In this document: piece by piece, positions 10,044 through 19,125 of the stretch
Layout of the letters: each line of letters starts with the position of its first letter
How positions within the stretch are numbered: position 1 is the first letter of the stretch
DNA from: Gymnopus androsaceus JB14
Taxonomy: Eukaryota; Basidiomycota; Agaricomycetes; Agaricales; Omphalotaceae
Direction: 5' to 3'
Assembly (NCBI GenBank): GCA_009733575.1
Contig: ML769687.1
Location: forward strand, 21,199 to 41,680
DNA: 20,482 nt
Translations under genes and position numbers: made by a program
Notes under the pieces: generated by a model
What the model was told of the DNA's origin: nothing
What the model saw: only the letters and a program-made list of their open reading frames with translations
Databases searched by the model: none

Positions 10044-10146
10044 GCCTGCGTGTCTCTGGGGAGCTTCTGGGGATCTAGCCTTCCTCCCATTCAGATTAAC
10101 GGAATAGCAATAAGTAGCGTTAAGAAGCAAAATGCGAGTTCCAGAT

Positions 10147-10198
10147 GCTGAGCTGCGTGGCTCAGCTGGCTTCGCCAAAATCAGCTCGGCTCCGAGCT
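10147..10198. other. Cluster of three short hairpins
   Basis: Three perfect inverted repeats follow each other within 52 bp: GCTGAGC/GCTCAGC (10147-10153 and 10160-10166), TGGC/GCCA with a TTC loop (10167-10177), and AGCTCGG/CCGAGCT with a CT loop (10183-10198). They lie between the end of the coding-like region at 10043 and the 3' end of the minus-strand zinc-finger gene. A role in 3'-end formation is speculative. Confidence 0.55.
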
Positions 10199-10558
10199 AG
10201 TTGCACAGAGCAGAATACTAGTACTAATCTATAGGTGCTTGTGCTTAGGTACAATTATTGTAACATCGGATAGCGACAGGATTCACATACAATACAATGA
10301 GCATAAGGATGGAATTCGGAACGGTGTTGTGCTTGTTACAAAGTGTATGTCAAAAAAAAAAAAAAATTGCGATTGCCTGGTCATCCGTAGTGCGCATGCA
10401 GAATCCCAAAAATCTCCTGCCTACATTGAAAGAGGTCCGTGCAAGGGACTCAACCATCGGACTTGGAAGCTTGAAGGAAGGACAGAAGAAACTTCGCCTC
10501 GCTGTTTCTTCAATACCGACAAAGATATGAATGAATTCAAGTCGTTCGGTGATCACAA
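10199..10558. other. Intergenic, downstream of the zinc-finger gene; A15 run
   Basis: No supported gene. A run of 15 A lies at 10352-10366 on the plus strand. The open frames (10239-10595, 10297-10530, 10350-10562) contain this homopolymer and show no motif. Confidence 0.45.
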
Positions 10559-11397
10559 TCATGCATCGAGTGGACCAAAAGGGTCACGTAGATGAGGCCA
10601 AACTATTGGAGGGCTCAGACTCCTATTGTTGTTCCCATTCCTTGGCCTATCTAATTCGGGTATACGAGGCAGACGGCGTTGTTCAGCGAAAGTATCCTCC
10701 GAATGAGCCTGAGATGCTCTCATCAAGGCCCCCGGCTCCGCAGACGACGACTCGGAGTCGAACGATGCGATAAAACGACTATGGGATGGAAGTGGACCGT
10801 GAGTCGGATTCGGAGTAGGATATTCGTATTCTGGAGTGGCACTAATCGATGGCGATGGTCGAAAATGGTCGATGGAACTACCACTCCTACCCTCTGCTGA
10901 GAACAAGGAATCTTGCGCAGTGGCTCCGGAGCTTTCAACATCAAAGCCAGTCTGTATCTGGAACTCGGAGGAAACAGTAACATTGGCGCGAGGCTTTGGA
11001 TGCCTAGATCTTCGTATTTGCGGAATATAACCGTGTATCCTCTTTCTGTGACGCGTCAAAGAGCCTGGATCTGCAGTGGTGAAATCGCATTCGGGACAGT
11101 TGTTCGTTTTGCTTTTCGTGCTATGAAACAGGTGAATCGTGTCCCTGAAAAATCTACGTGAATAGCACCTACTGCGTTCGGATATGAGTGGCAACGTTGC
11201 TTTTTTGGAGATTTTCAAAATTGCAGCCAGGATAGGGACAGCGATGCATGCTAAAAGGAAATCGAATCAGTGAAAACGAGAAAAGCGCCGAAAGTTACTG
11301 ACAGTTTGTGTTTATCGTTTGAATGAATTCTCATGTGTCTGGGCAAATCCGTCCTATTTGAGACAACTGCGTGGCATACAGAGCAAGTGGCAGCCAT
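10559..11397 (-). CDS. Three-finger C2H2 zinc-finger protein
   Basis: Three exons (11397-11303, 11250-11173, 11120-10559) give 244 aa. Finger 1 is C5-x2-C8-x12-H21-x3-H25. Finger 2 is C36-x4-C41-x12-H54-x3-H58, with CPYPGCNF and LQKSN. Finger 3 is C66-x2-C69-x12-H82-x4-H87, with FTTADPGSLTRHRKRIHGY, a signature common in mushroom C2H2 proteins. The acceptor at 11121-11122 was chosen over a nearer AG because it supplies the last His of finger 2. The start ATG (11397) lies just before finger 1, so there is no N-terminal domain. Residues 90-244 are Ser/Pro/Arg-rich and probably disordered. Likely a nuclear sequence-specific DNA-binding protein; targets unknown. Each finger is split or bounded by an intron. 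Confidence 0.9.
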
Positions 11398-12287
11398 GTT
11401 GGCTTCATTAAGCCGCCCATCTCTCTATTCGAATGTTAACGCTTTGAATCAAAACAGCAGAAATTCAGGCGGACCATAGTTTTCGCTCGAGGACTCATTG
11501 TGATCAAGAAAGTTAAACTGTGTAGATTTTCCGATAACGCGTAAAGTTCTGCTGTTGACTGGCACTGGATGGTGGTGGTCGTGAAAAGGAAAGGAAGATA
11601 TTAATAATGATCGTTCACGCGGTCGGTGGCCATGGCCTATCATTTTTGCCGATGACGAGATCCGGACCCACCGGCCAAAAGAGCGCAGATATCTTTCGCT
11701 TTGACTCTATATCTCTATTTTACTGATCTTCATCGGTGCAGGATTGATTCCCTCAGATAGCAGGCGAAAAAGTGCGGCTCTCCAGCTGACCCTCGCGGCA
11801 GGCTGACTTCCTATTGGAATTCGGATTGAGTTTCGAAAATATCGCTCCGGAATGGACATTTGCTTGCGCTATCATTATTTTTAATTATACAATATATAAC
11901 TCCTTGTTGTACCATTTCTGTCCGAATCCCATTTTATTGACGCAGAATTCATGATTTTGCATTTATGTGAAGCCATAACCAGGCTATAACGAAACACACA
12001 TTACCGACCAAAATATAGTTGCAAGCGTACGTGTACTGGTCTACGGCAGAACAAACCCAGCTCAGACATTCCACGGTTGCGAGAGATAGCGCGCAACATT
12101 TTATTTCAGCTGTAAGAGCTTCAGAAAGAGGTCGTCGTGGCCATGTACATGCAATCGAGACCCAAATGACTTTGGGTCTTTGACGCCGAAAAATGTTTGC
12201 TATCCTGGCCGAGTAGAGCCCTCCTCCGATACATCTTTGAAGGCTTCACTACGTCTCACTTACCTTCTCACTTGACATCTTTCAAGT
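11398..12287. other. Upstream region of the zinc-finger gene; no gene seen
   Basis: About 890 bp without a convincing gene. The minus-strand frame 11449-11643 (64 codons, His/Ser-rich) lacks motifs. The part near 11880-11900 is very AT-rich (TTAATTATACAATATATAA). The zinc-finger promoter should lie at the left end of this stretch. Confidence 0.45.
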
Positions 12288-12690
12288 TCATTCAGTTTCA
12301 ACGACCTTCCTTTCCATTCGCATACTTCTTTGTTCAATCACAACAGCTCGACGACGGCTGCCTTCAAGGGTGGTAACAGAGACGTAGAGTTGCTGCCGTT
12401 TCAAAACCGAATCACCTCCGATACCTAGATCTTTGACGGGGAAGGGTATGGCGAAATCCGAGATCCACCATTGAATTCGCCAAATCGCCGTTCTGCAAGT
12501 GAGGTGGCGGAAGGAGATGTGCGTGAAAAGGAGCGCACAATATTGCACATTAAACTCACGGTTTGGTTTGCTAGACTAATGCTGAAGCAGAGGATAAGAT
12601 GACTGAATGTGGGGAATCGAGGACACCACAAAGGACCAAAGGGAGGAGCGGGTCGTCTGTGGAGTCTTCAAAGGGAATCACTGACAGTAA
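12288..12690 (-). pseudogene. Unrecognised minus-strand gene remnant (tentative)
   Basis: A minus-strand exon 12492-12288 reads TAIWRIQWWISDFAIPFPV, then a basic stretch SRRRAVVIEQRSMRMERK, and stops at 12288-12290. Upstream, a GTGAGT donor at 12559 and a TTGCAG acceptor at 12493 define a 67-nt intron. They connect it in frame to a coding-like stretch (STDDPLLPLVLCGVLDS) that carries a TAG four codons before the junction. It is either a decayed gene or one whose exon structure I have not resolved. No family recognised. Confidence 0.25.
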
Positions 12691-12837
12691 TCAGCGTGGA
12701 GGTAGATGTACCGGAGAAGGTCAAAGTCGAGGAAGGGATGTATCCGCTTTTGGGAAAGGAAGCGAGCCACATGGAGGTTTGAAAGAGAATAAGTAAACGA
12801 TTGGGATGGGCGCTTGTTTTGTCTCTTTCTTCCTCCC

Positions 12838-12975
12838 ATGGACCCTTATCCTTTCTCCGACGATCTTTACCGCTCACTGGCGCCACTAGCTATTCTTCTA
12901 CTTTGCGCCATACCAATAGCTACACACTTGTTCCAGGCTTTTGTTGGTCAACAGAAACAACTCACGCCCCTCTAA
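12838..12975 (+). CDS. 45-aa single-pass membrane protein candidate
   Basis: ATG at 12838 follows a CT-rich leader (TCTCTTTCTTCCTCCC), the usual context of basidiomycete start codons. The uninterrupted frame gives MDPYPFSDDLYRSL at the N-terminus, then a hydrophobic helix of about 21 residues (14-34, APLAILLLCAIPIATHL), a short polar tail QQKQLTPL and TAA at 12973-12975. The acidic N-terminus, helix and short tail resemble small subunits of organelle or ER membrane complexes, but I cannot name one. It overlaps the end of the minus-strand ORF at 12962 by 14 bp, tail to tail. It may be only one exon of a longer gene. Confidence 0.4.
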   Translation: MDPYPFSDDLYRSLAPLAILLLCAIPIATHLFQAFVGQQKQLTPL

Positions 12976-13132
12976 CCCATATCACCTCCCCTTGAAGAAC
13001 CTTCGCATTCTCAGAAATATCAACCGCCTGATCATCAGCTCTCCAATTTGTACACGATTTTAAAATCTCGACACCGGAAGTCTTATACACATACCTTTCT
13101 GGAACTCTGATTCCTAATTTCTCCTCGCTCAT
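12962..13132 (-). CDS. Unrecognised 56-aa ORF, probably a terminal exon
   Basis: The minus-strand frame from ATG 13132 begins MSEEKLGIRVPERYVYK, continues through ILKSCTNWRADDQAVDISEN and ends VLQGEVIWVRGA before TGA (12964-12962). The frame stays open upstream to about 13170 (HCPFIVNLEQQEFV) behind an ATTCAG acceptor. A coding-like stretch on the same strand (13349-13180, GLTLLLYCSPELILVRIGDV) may be the preceding exon, but I could not join the two in frame. Composition looks coding; no family recognised. Alternatives are a pseudogene remnant or chance. Confidence 0.35.
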   Translation of the reverse strand: MSEEKLGIRVPERYVYKTSGVEILKSCTNWRADDQAVDISENAKVLQGEVIWVRGA

Positions 13133-14404
13133 CACAAACTCTTGTTGTTCAAGATTGACAATGAATGGACAGTGTCTGAATATTCAAGCTCCAAGTGCAG
13201 TCTGCGACTCTCCGCACATCCCCAATTCGAACAAGGATCAACTCGGGTGAGCAATAGAGCAAAAGTGTTAGACCAGTGTCATGCCGAGATACTTCGCCAA
13301 GAGAAGTCAGAAAGGTGATCGACCTCCCGAAGCTGATGTATAGTATCAAGTTTTTACTACGGTTACATCGGGGTTACATAGTCGCTAGGTTTTGTGTTAC
13401 TCCCCAAGATCAACTGGGATTTTTCGAATGGACCTGACTCTGATCATTCTCGTTAATCGGTTTGGACGCAATTTCCTCAAACTCGCTATAATCCTCACCC
13501 TGTTTCTCGAAATATTAAGTCTATCATCAAATGCAGGCAATGAACCGGTCGAGGATATTCGCCGGGCGACGGGATGAACACCATCCCTGGCTATCCTGTT
13601 TTACACCCACCGAAGTCGGGTGTAACAGCGTGTCATATCGTTCGCTGCACGGCGCGTCAATTTGAACTTTAGACGATATTAATTGAATGTTACTGGTGAG
13701 TATCGGTTCAAGTTTACCCGGAGATAGAATGTGATGTCCTGGACATGTCTGAGCTCTGTGTAGAGCCGCCATTGGCAGAAAGGTAACTGTTGATCATTAG
13801 GAGCGACGAATACTCCTCGTCGGTTGTATGATCTGATAATCACTTTCTTACCCCTTCCCCCGACAGCATGTGTTGGTTACTGAATAGCTATCTGCCCAGT
13901 CCACGGAGATAAATCATTGGAACACAATGCCATGGGAGCTGCACGTCCGACTGCACAGAAGGTCGGGTGAAACCGTGATCTACGCTGATTCAATTAACGA
14001 CCGAATTTTCAGGTGGATTTTTCGCAAATCCTAAAGTACCCCTACATATACGAGGGTATAGTAGCCAAGAAGCCTGCATAGGTAGTCCTGGAGGAAGAAA
14101 TGAGCCAGTGCGTATAGTAATTGCTCTTTCGCAACCTTTTTTCCGCAACGCCGGACACAGTTTGCAAACAAGATGTGAAGAAGCCATCCTTATTTCCCGC
14201 AATTCGGCGCCGAGCACTCTGGTATCAAATTGGTTCTGCGGCACCGAGCATTCAACTTCCCCGGATGCTGTCAATATTCAATAGGTCGGTTATACTTCCT
14301 ACCATTGTTGTATTGCACACTGAATGGGGAACCATACCTGTTTGATCCTATAGTGCTTCCTAGTTCAAAGAGTACAATGGTGTTCAACGCGAAAAATCTA
14401 ATCT
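13133..14404. other. Unassigned region with scattered coding-like frames
   Basis: Minus-strand frames at 13349-13149, 13550-13440 (includes EDYSEFEEIASKPINENDQ), 13772-13527 and 14274-13990 look partly coding but do not join into one gene. A hairpin TTACACCC/GGGTGTAA with a 9-nt loop lies at 13601-13625. The region may hold a decayed gene; nothing was recognised. Confidence 0.35.
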
Positions 14405-14454
14405 GATATAAATACAGGACCTCAGCGTTCCAGCATTTCACTCACCGTCGACCC
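14405..14454 (+). promoter_or_regulatory. Core promoter of the Zn2Cys6 gene
   Basis: GATATAAATA at 14405-14414 is a TATA-like box 41-50 bp before the start codon at 14455, followed by a C/T-rich leader ending CGTCGACCC. A very short 5' leader is implied if this box is used. Confidence 0.45.
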
Positions 14455-15652
14455 ATGTCAACAAGCGCTAGGAAAGCTCGAGCTCCCTCCGAACCTCAAC
14501 CTCCAACCAGAGGCAATGATTGTAAAAGGTATCACATTTTCGGACTCCAGGATTGCGATTTTGTACTGATTCCTTGTGCTAGGCGAAGAAATAGGCCAAT
14601 ACTATCTTGTCTTAGCTGCCACACATCAAAGCGAATGGTAAGCCTCACGACAGCGTCGCTGTAGTCTCATCTGAACAACTCTGAACTGACAACACCGTTC
14701 ATGACAGTGTGATAGAAAACGACCTACATGTGCTCGTTGCACTGAGATGGGGCTGGTTAGTTTATTTCAATCTCTTCAGTTTCGAACTAATCCACTCTTC
14801 GTTAGACCGGTCATTGTGTGTATGAAGTTGATGAATCCAGTCAACATCTCAACACCCAAGACCGATGTTCAAGGTTACGCAACAGAGTAGCAGAGCTAGA
14901 AGGCGAGATCGAGGAAGTACGTATGAGCAGATCGTCAACATATGTTGTCACTTACATATCCTTAGTTGAAGAACAAGCAGCAGCATTGTTCAGAATGGGT
15001 ATCCGAGCATTCAGATCCCGGGCAACATGAAACAGCAGATTTTTTAAATCAAAATCCCTCCTCCTCGAGTACCTCGCCTTCCTTGCGCGATTTATCGTGC
15101 CTTCACATCTTCACTGGCCCAGAATCATTCTATGACCACGCCTTCTAGCCCATCATCCACTGGCCTTGATTTCAGTACGGCTCTCGCACAGGATTCGCGT
15201 TTCGTAGGATATAAAGATATCATGGAGATGCAACACCATTTTGATAGCATCTCCCCAGAGAGCTCTCATCACTGCAATCCGATGCAACAGTGCATCTGCG
15301 TACAGGATACGAGTAACTATCAGACCATGCTTGAACTCTCAGTGCGACTTCGTAAAGCAGTTACAATCTTGGCACAACACCCGCACCATCAGGCCGGCAG
15401 GTACTGTCTCCTTAATCAAACCCTTGTGGAATTAGATACCCTGACAGCGTAAGTCCGCAATTTTTTTCAAATTGAAGCTTGCTCTACTCACGTTTGCATA
15501 TTACTAGCGATAGCCTTTCGCCTGATTCGCCTCATCACAGGGTTCCATCTTATAGCCCAACGCCACCTCTGTCGGCACCTCACGCTATCAACGCAACTTT
15601 GACTCGCTTGGATCTTGACACTTTGTTTTCAAGTGCGCCGGGGGGTCGTTGA
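14455..15652 (+). CDS. Zn(II)2Cys6 fungal transcription factor
   Basis: Seven exons (14455-14528, 14583-14637, 14708-14755, 14806-14916, 14966-15096, 15149-15448, 15508-15652) give 287 aa. The binuclear zinc cluster is C34-x2-C37-x6-C44-x6-C51-x2-C54-x8-C63, preceded by a basic run KRRRNR (24-29). The cluster is assembled across exons 2-4, so unspliced frames hide it. A Leu/Glu-rich heptad segment (about 77-105, SRLRNRVAELEGEIEELK) is the usual dimerisation coiled coil. The rest is Ser/Pro/His-rich, with a Leu-rich stretch near 195-240 (LELSVRLRKAVTILAQ). No fungal_trans middle homology domain is seen, so it is shorter than most of the class. The fifth intron (15097-15148, 52 nt, weak GTGCCT donor) was chosen because without it exon 5 stops at a TAG; a frameshift is the alternative. 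Likely a nuclear DNA-binding regulator; targets unknown. Confidence 0.9.
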
Positions 15653-15803
15653 CATCTTAGGGCATCGAAGACGCGAGTACGTATATGTAATTATTAATGA
15701 TTTGGACGTGAATTAGGCTATCCCATGTATATGTACCTGGCCTATGTACCATTGTGGCAGCTAAGACTCGTGTTCAAACGCCCCAGCAGTACAACTTCCA
15801 CCT
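15653..15803. other. Short spacer before the DUF6534 copy
   Basis: Holds the 3' flank of the Zn2Cys6 gene. Similarity to the intact DUF6534 gene starts only at about 15804, so the upstream exons of the copy are missing. Confidence 0.4.
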
Positions 15804-16378
15804 ATATCTTCGTTTCACTTATGACTGGGCTGTTGCAAACCACGCGAGTGAGTCTAGGAGCTATTCTATTGGTAACCTATCAACCACCTTTGCTCTTCAG
15901 ATCCTGCCGCATTGGGGGATATGCACTGGGCGCTCCCCGTTGAAGCCTGCTTCTTGTGAGATAGCGGCTGCATTAATATTTATTGTGCGCTATCACTAAT
16001 GGTTACCTGGCTACTACTTGCAGTTCAATGTGTGGTCTCGTTGTGCAGCTCTTCTATGCGTGGCGCCTTTGGATAATGTCCATGAGAAGGAACTGGATTT
16101 TGCCTATAGCAGTAGGATGTCTCTCCGGAATGGGCTGGGGTAAGGGCTCTCACTTCATCATCTAACAAACGGGTAAATATCCTTGAATCTTCACAGGTAC
16201 CATGTGTTGGGTAGTATACGTTCAAGCAACACACCATCTCATCACAGATCTCACCCTCCTCCTGTAAGTACTAAACCCACCTTAACCGCTAAGTTCTAAC
16301 GCATCGTCAGACCTGGAATCTACATATGGCTGGGGGGCTCCATGTAAGTTATTCTTTATTTAAATCTACTCGAGCTAA
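15804..16378 (+). pseudogene. Truncated DUF6534 gene copy
   Basis: Matches exons 5-9 of the intact gene at 5760-7361, here on the opposite strand. The pieces are 15804-15847 (YDWAVANHA), 15901-15955, 16024-16139 (VQLFYAWRLWIMSM, NWILPIAVGCLSGMGWG), 16197-16263 (ATHHLITDL) and 16311-16343 (YIWLGGSM). The last three full exons have lengths 55, 116 and 67 nt, exactly those of the intact copy. All splice sites are GT-AG, introns are alignable, and no stop is seen, so decay is by loss of both ends rather than point mutation. Similarity stops at 16378, inside the next intron, where the T-rich tail of a non-LTR element begins. Intron retention shows a DNA-level duplication, not retroposition. Confidence 0.88.
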
Positions 16379-16381
16379 AAA

Positions 16382-16992
16382 TTTTTTTGTTTTTTTTTGT
16401 TTTTTGTTTTTTTTTGTGGAGCGTAAACTCTCTCAGGCAAACGACAAGGTCGCCACCATTGAGCCGCTGGTTTGCAAGGCAAGAACACCAAGTGTTATTT
16501 AAATAGGACACCACTCGAGGGAATGCAATCACGCACTGGCACCAGTGTAAGCGCCCCGTGTGGGGCTCCGCGCTGATGCAGGACTCCCTTCCGCTGTCAT
16601 AAGTTAGCATAAACATAGAGCATAAGAAAAACATACTTCACCCCACTCCCTCATCAGCGCGTCTACCCACTAAAACCCCGACCTCTCCTAGTGTATCATT
16701 TGAGAGAAAGTCCTGGTCTGTTACAACCTCCCTCCAGGTTTTTGAAACTAATGCTTTTGAAAGTTTGTTCTTCCCAAATTTCCTAGAGGTGAGTACAAGG
16801 TCAGTTCCCAGTCTGCTGTTGATTGTCCAGAGCCATTGGTTTATGACCCCCCTTGAAGGGAGGGGATCCTTCTCATTTATGACTCTCATTCCTCATCTTC
16901 CAAATTAGATATGCTGATTCAGACACAACTATCCAGTAGAGCCTTGAATCTCCAGGTATCCTGTTCCCATCTGTATCTCTGAAATCAGTGAG
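16382..16992 (-). mobile_element. 5'-truncated non-LTR (LINE) retrotransposon
   Basis: On the minus strand the unit reads: C-terminal part of ORF2 (16992-16638), about 220 bp of 3' untranslated sequence, then an A-rich tail (T-rich on the plus strand, 16382-16415, T runs broken by single G). The tail lies directly against the broken DUF6534 copy, as expected for target-primed insertion. The other end is not natural: the LTR of a copia element starts at 16993. No target duplication could be verified. Confidence 0.65.
16638..16992 (-). pseudogene. C-terminal fragment of LINE-type ORF2
   Basis: The frame reads GDSRLYWIVVSESAYLIWKMRNE, then after a one-step frameshift near 16888 RVINEKDPLPSRG, INQWLWTINSRLGTDLVLT, SRKFGKNKLSKALVSKTW and GVLVG before the stop at 16638. 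Segments such as SESAxLIWxxR, NxWLxxINxRL, LVxxTW and GVLVG are the region following the RNase H domain in reverse transcriptase proteins that are common in mushroom genomes; I recognise this from general familiarity. Only the last quarter or less of such a protein is present, and it is non-functional. Confidence 0.6.
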
Positions 16993-17360
16993 TATTAGAG
17001 TTACGTTCCTAAATAGGAAGTAGCAGCAGTAAGCCCACACAGGACTTAGTAGTAATGATCACACAGATCAATGGGGGACGACAATGATATTACAGGGTAT
17101 GGTACTAGGCTTTATATACAGTCCTATGTACAAACGATATATCAGGCAAGTGGCTACTGCGTGAATATATTTGGCTACTGTCCATATGGTAAAGTGGGTA
17201 CTGCGAGAGAGCAAGTGGATACAGCGAGAGACTGAGTGGAGTCTGCGAGACAATAACAGTGGAGTGCATGGATGGTGATACAAACAAGTGTAGGACTGAT
17301 GGAGATAAGAGTGTTCCATGTATAGTTCAATAAAATATATTTACCTTTGATATTCCAACA
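16993..17360 (-). repeat. 3' LTR of the copia element
   Basis: 368 bp, reverse complement starting TGTTGGAATATCAAAGG and ending AACGTAACTCTAATA. A TATA box (TGTATATAAAGCC on the minus strand, near 17111-17125) sits where the solo LTR carries the MITE insertion. The outer flank is CTCAC on the minus strand, which should have been the target duplication but cannot be checked because the 5' end is lost. Confidence 0.92.
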
Positions 17361-17367
17361 CTCCCCT

Positions 17368-19125
17368 TCAAACCTTTGCTAATCCCATGGATGCTGCGAA
17401 GTGTTTGGCTTTCATCGAAGGTAAGGCTTTGGTGAAGATGTCTGCCGTCATGTTTTTGGTAGGGCAGTATGTGAGATGAATTTTACCTTCCTCGATGATG
17501 TAGCGGATGAAGTGGTATCAGATATCAATGTGTTTGGTCCTGGCATGAAAACGATCATCCTTCGCCAATGCAATGGCGGACTGATTGTCTGACATGATAG
17601 GGATTGCATGAGTAATTGGACCAAAGATTTCCGATAAAAGATTCCTAAGCCAGATTGCTTCCTATGCTGCATGGGTCAAAGCAATATACTCAGCTTCCGT
17701 GGTGGATAAAGAAATGGTATCCTGTTGTTTCGACAACCAAGATACTGCTCCGCCATTCAACATAAAAATGTACCCGGAAATAGCATGTCGATCCTCTTGG
17801 GACATACCATCCGCATCCGTATAGCCTTGGACTGTCTCCTGGTTGCTCGTACTGAGCCAAAAGTCTCGAGTGTATTTAAGATAGGCGTAGACACGGCGTA
17901 CACCATTCCAATGAGTGATGCCGGGGTTTTGTGAAAAGCGAGCAAGGATAGAGACTGCATACATGATGTCAGGTCTCGTAGTGACAGATAAGTATTGGAG
18001 AGCGCCAAGGGCCTCTCTGTAGGGTTTGTCACGCATGAAAGTGATATCCTCAACCGTTTTGGGTGATTGGTCTTTGGTGAGGTGAATGTGGGGATCGAAG
18101 GGAATAGAGAGTGGCTTTATATCCGAGAATCCATAGTGAGAGAGTATGGCGTCAATGTATGACCGCTGGGATAAGTGAATTGTCCTATTATGGAGAGATC
18201 TTTGGATCTTGATCCCAAGTAGCCAATGGATTTCTCTGGAATCAACAACTTCAATTATTGCCCCAATATCTTTCTTCAATTTCTCCATGATGGCCAGGGT
18301 TTCGGTAGCCAATGTCATGTCATCAACATGTATGAAAATGATGGTGAAGGGATTAGTGCGATAGAAAACAGCATGATCAAAATCAGACCATTTAAACCCC
18401 AGTTGGGTCATGATTTCCCTGAACCGCATATACCATTGTCGACCAGCTTGTTTAAGTCCGTAAAGTGCGAGTTTAAGCCGTAAGGTTTGACCTGGTTTTA
18501 CCCCTATATCAATGCCTGGAGGTGCCTTCATAAAAATGCGCTCATTGTCATCCAATTTCCTGTAAAGGTAAGCTGATTTCACGTCCATTTGGTGAATAAT
18601 CATGCTTTTCTCAGCTCCAATGCTGAGTATAGCACAGGCTGATGCAAGTTTCATGACAGATGCAAAGGTTTTGTCTGGGAAGTAGTCAACGTCTGGGATC
18701 TGATTAAATCCACGTACAACAAGACGAGCTTGGTGTCCTGTAATGTGACCTCGTTCATCCTTCTTGGTTCGATAGACCCATTTGGATGTGAGAATATTGG
18801 AATCTGGAGGTGGAGTGACAATTGTATAGGTTCCATGCTCCTGGAGTCTGGAGATTTCATCCTTCATGGCACCATACCATTTGGAGCTGTCAGGTCATCA
18901 CATAGCTTCTGCAACAGATAAAGGATCAGATTCAATTTCTGATGTTACCTGACCTAGAGATGCGGTAAGGTGTCGCAACTCATCACTTCCTTCTCCAAGT
19001 CCTTCAATGACGTCCCTGATCTTCTTGGTGGGTCGTCTGACTTGTTTCCCAGATACTTTGTCTGGTGCAATTGGTTCGGCAATTTCTTCTGGAACTGGTA
19101 TGACCAACCGATGCTGTAAAGCCTT
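17368..19125 (-). pseudogene. Copia pol: reverse transcriptase-RNase H with four nonsense codons
   Basis: A single frame runs from 19125 to the stop at 17370-17368 with no frameshift. Numbering from the Met at 18867, the RT shows KWVYRTKKDERG (29-40), ARLVVRGF (47-54), QMDVKSAY with the catalytic Asp at 95, LYGLKQAGRQWY (135-146) and HVDDM (180-184, usually YVDDM). RNase H shows YTDAD (349-353), SGYIFML (364-370) and STTEAEY (388-394), then SDNQSAIALA, TKHIDI and YCPTKNMTADIFTKALP. In-frame stops lie at 18895-18900 (TGA TGA before PDSSKW), 17662-17664 (TAG after THAA) and 17518-17520 (TGA in HIDI*YHFIR, where Arg is invariant). The element cannot move by itself. Confidence 0.93.

Larger units (their letters stand above)
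16993..19125 (-). mobile_element. Ty1/copia retrotransposon, 5'-truncated
   Basis: Reading on the minus strand: linker after integrase (19125-18898), reverse transcriptase and RNase H (18897-17368), polypurine tract AAGGGGAG (17368-17361), 3' LTR (17360-16993). Gag, protease, integrase and the 5' LTR are absent; the element breaks off at about 19117-19125, where AT-rich repeats begin. The gene order RT then RNase H with this motif set is Pseudoviridae-type copia. The LTR is the same family as the solo LTR at 3239-4130. Confidence 0.93.

Noticed and set aside
10531..11161. Several open frames on the plus strand and a second minus frame (10723-10983) across the zinc-finger gene
   Set aside because: They are shadows of the C2H2 gene, whose zinc ligands and splice sites identify the true strand and frame.
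13161..13250. 29-codon plus ORF ending at a GTGAGC donor-like site
   Set aside because: It is antisense to a more coding-like minus frame and too short to support.
13990..14345. Opposed open frames of 94 codons (minus) and 74 codons (plus) upstream of the Zn2Cys6 gene
   Set aside because: Neither has a recognised motif or convincing splice or start context.
16382..16637. The sequence with an A-rich tail considered as a separate SINE
   Set aside because: The adjacent LINE ORF2 C-terminus on the same strand explains it as a LINE 3' end, and no Pol III boxes at proper spacing were found.
17725..18921. Plus-strand open frames across the copia pol region
   Set aside because: The minus-strand frame carries all RT and RNase H motifs.
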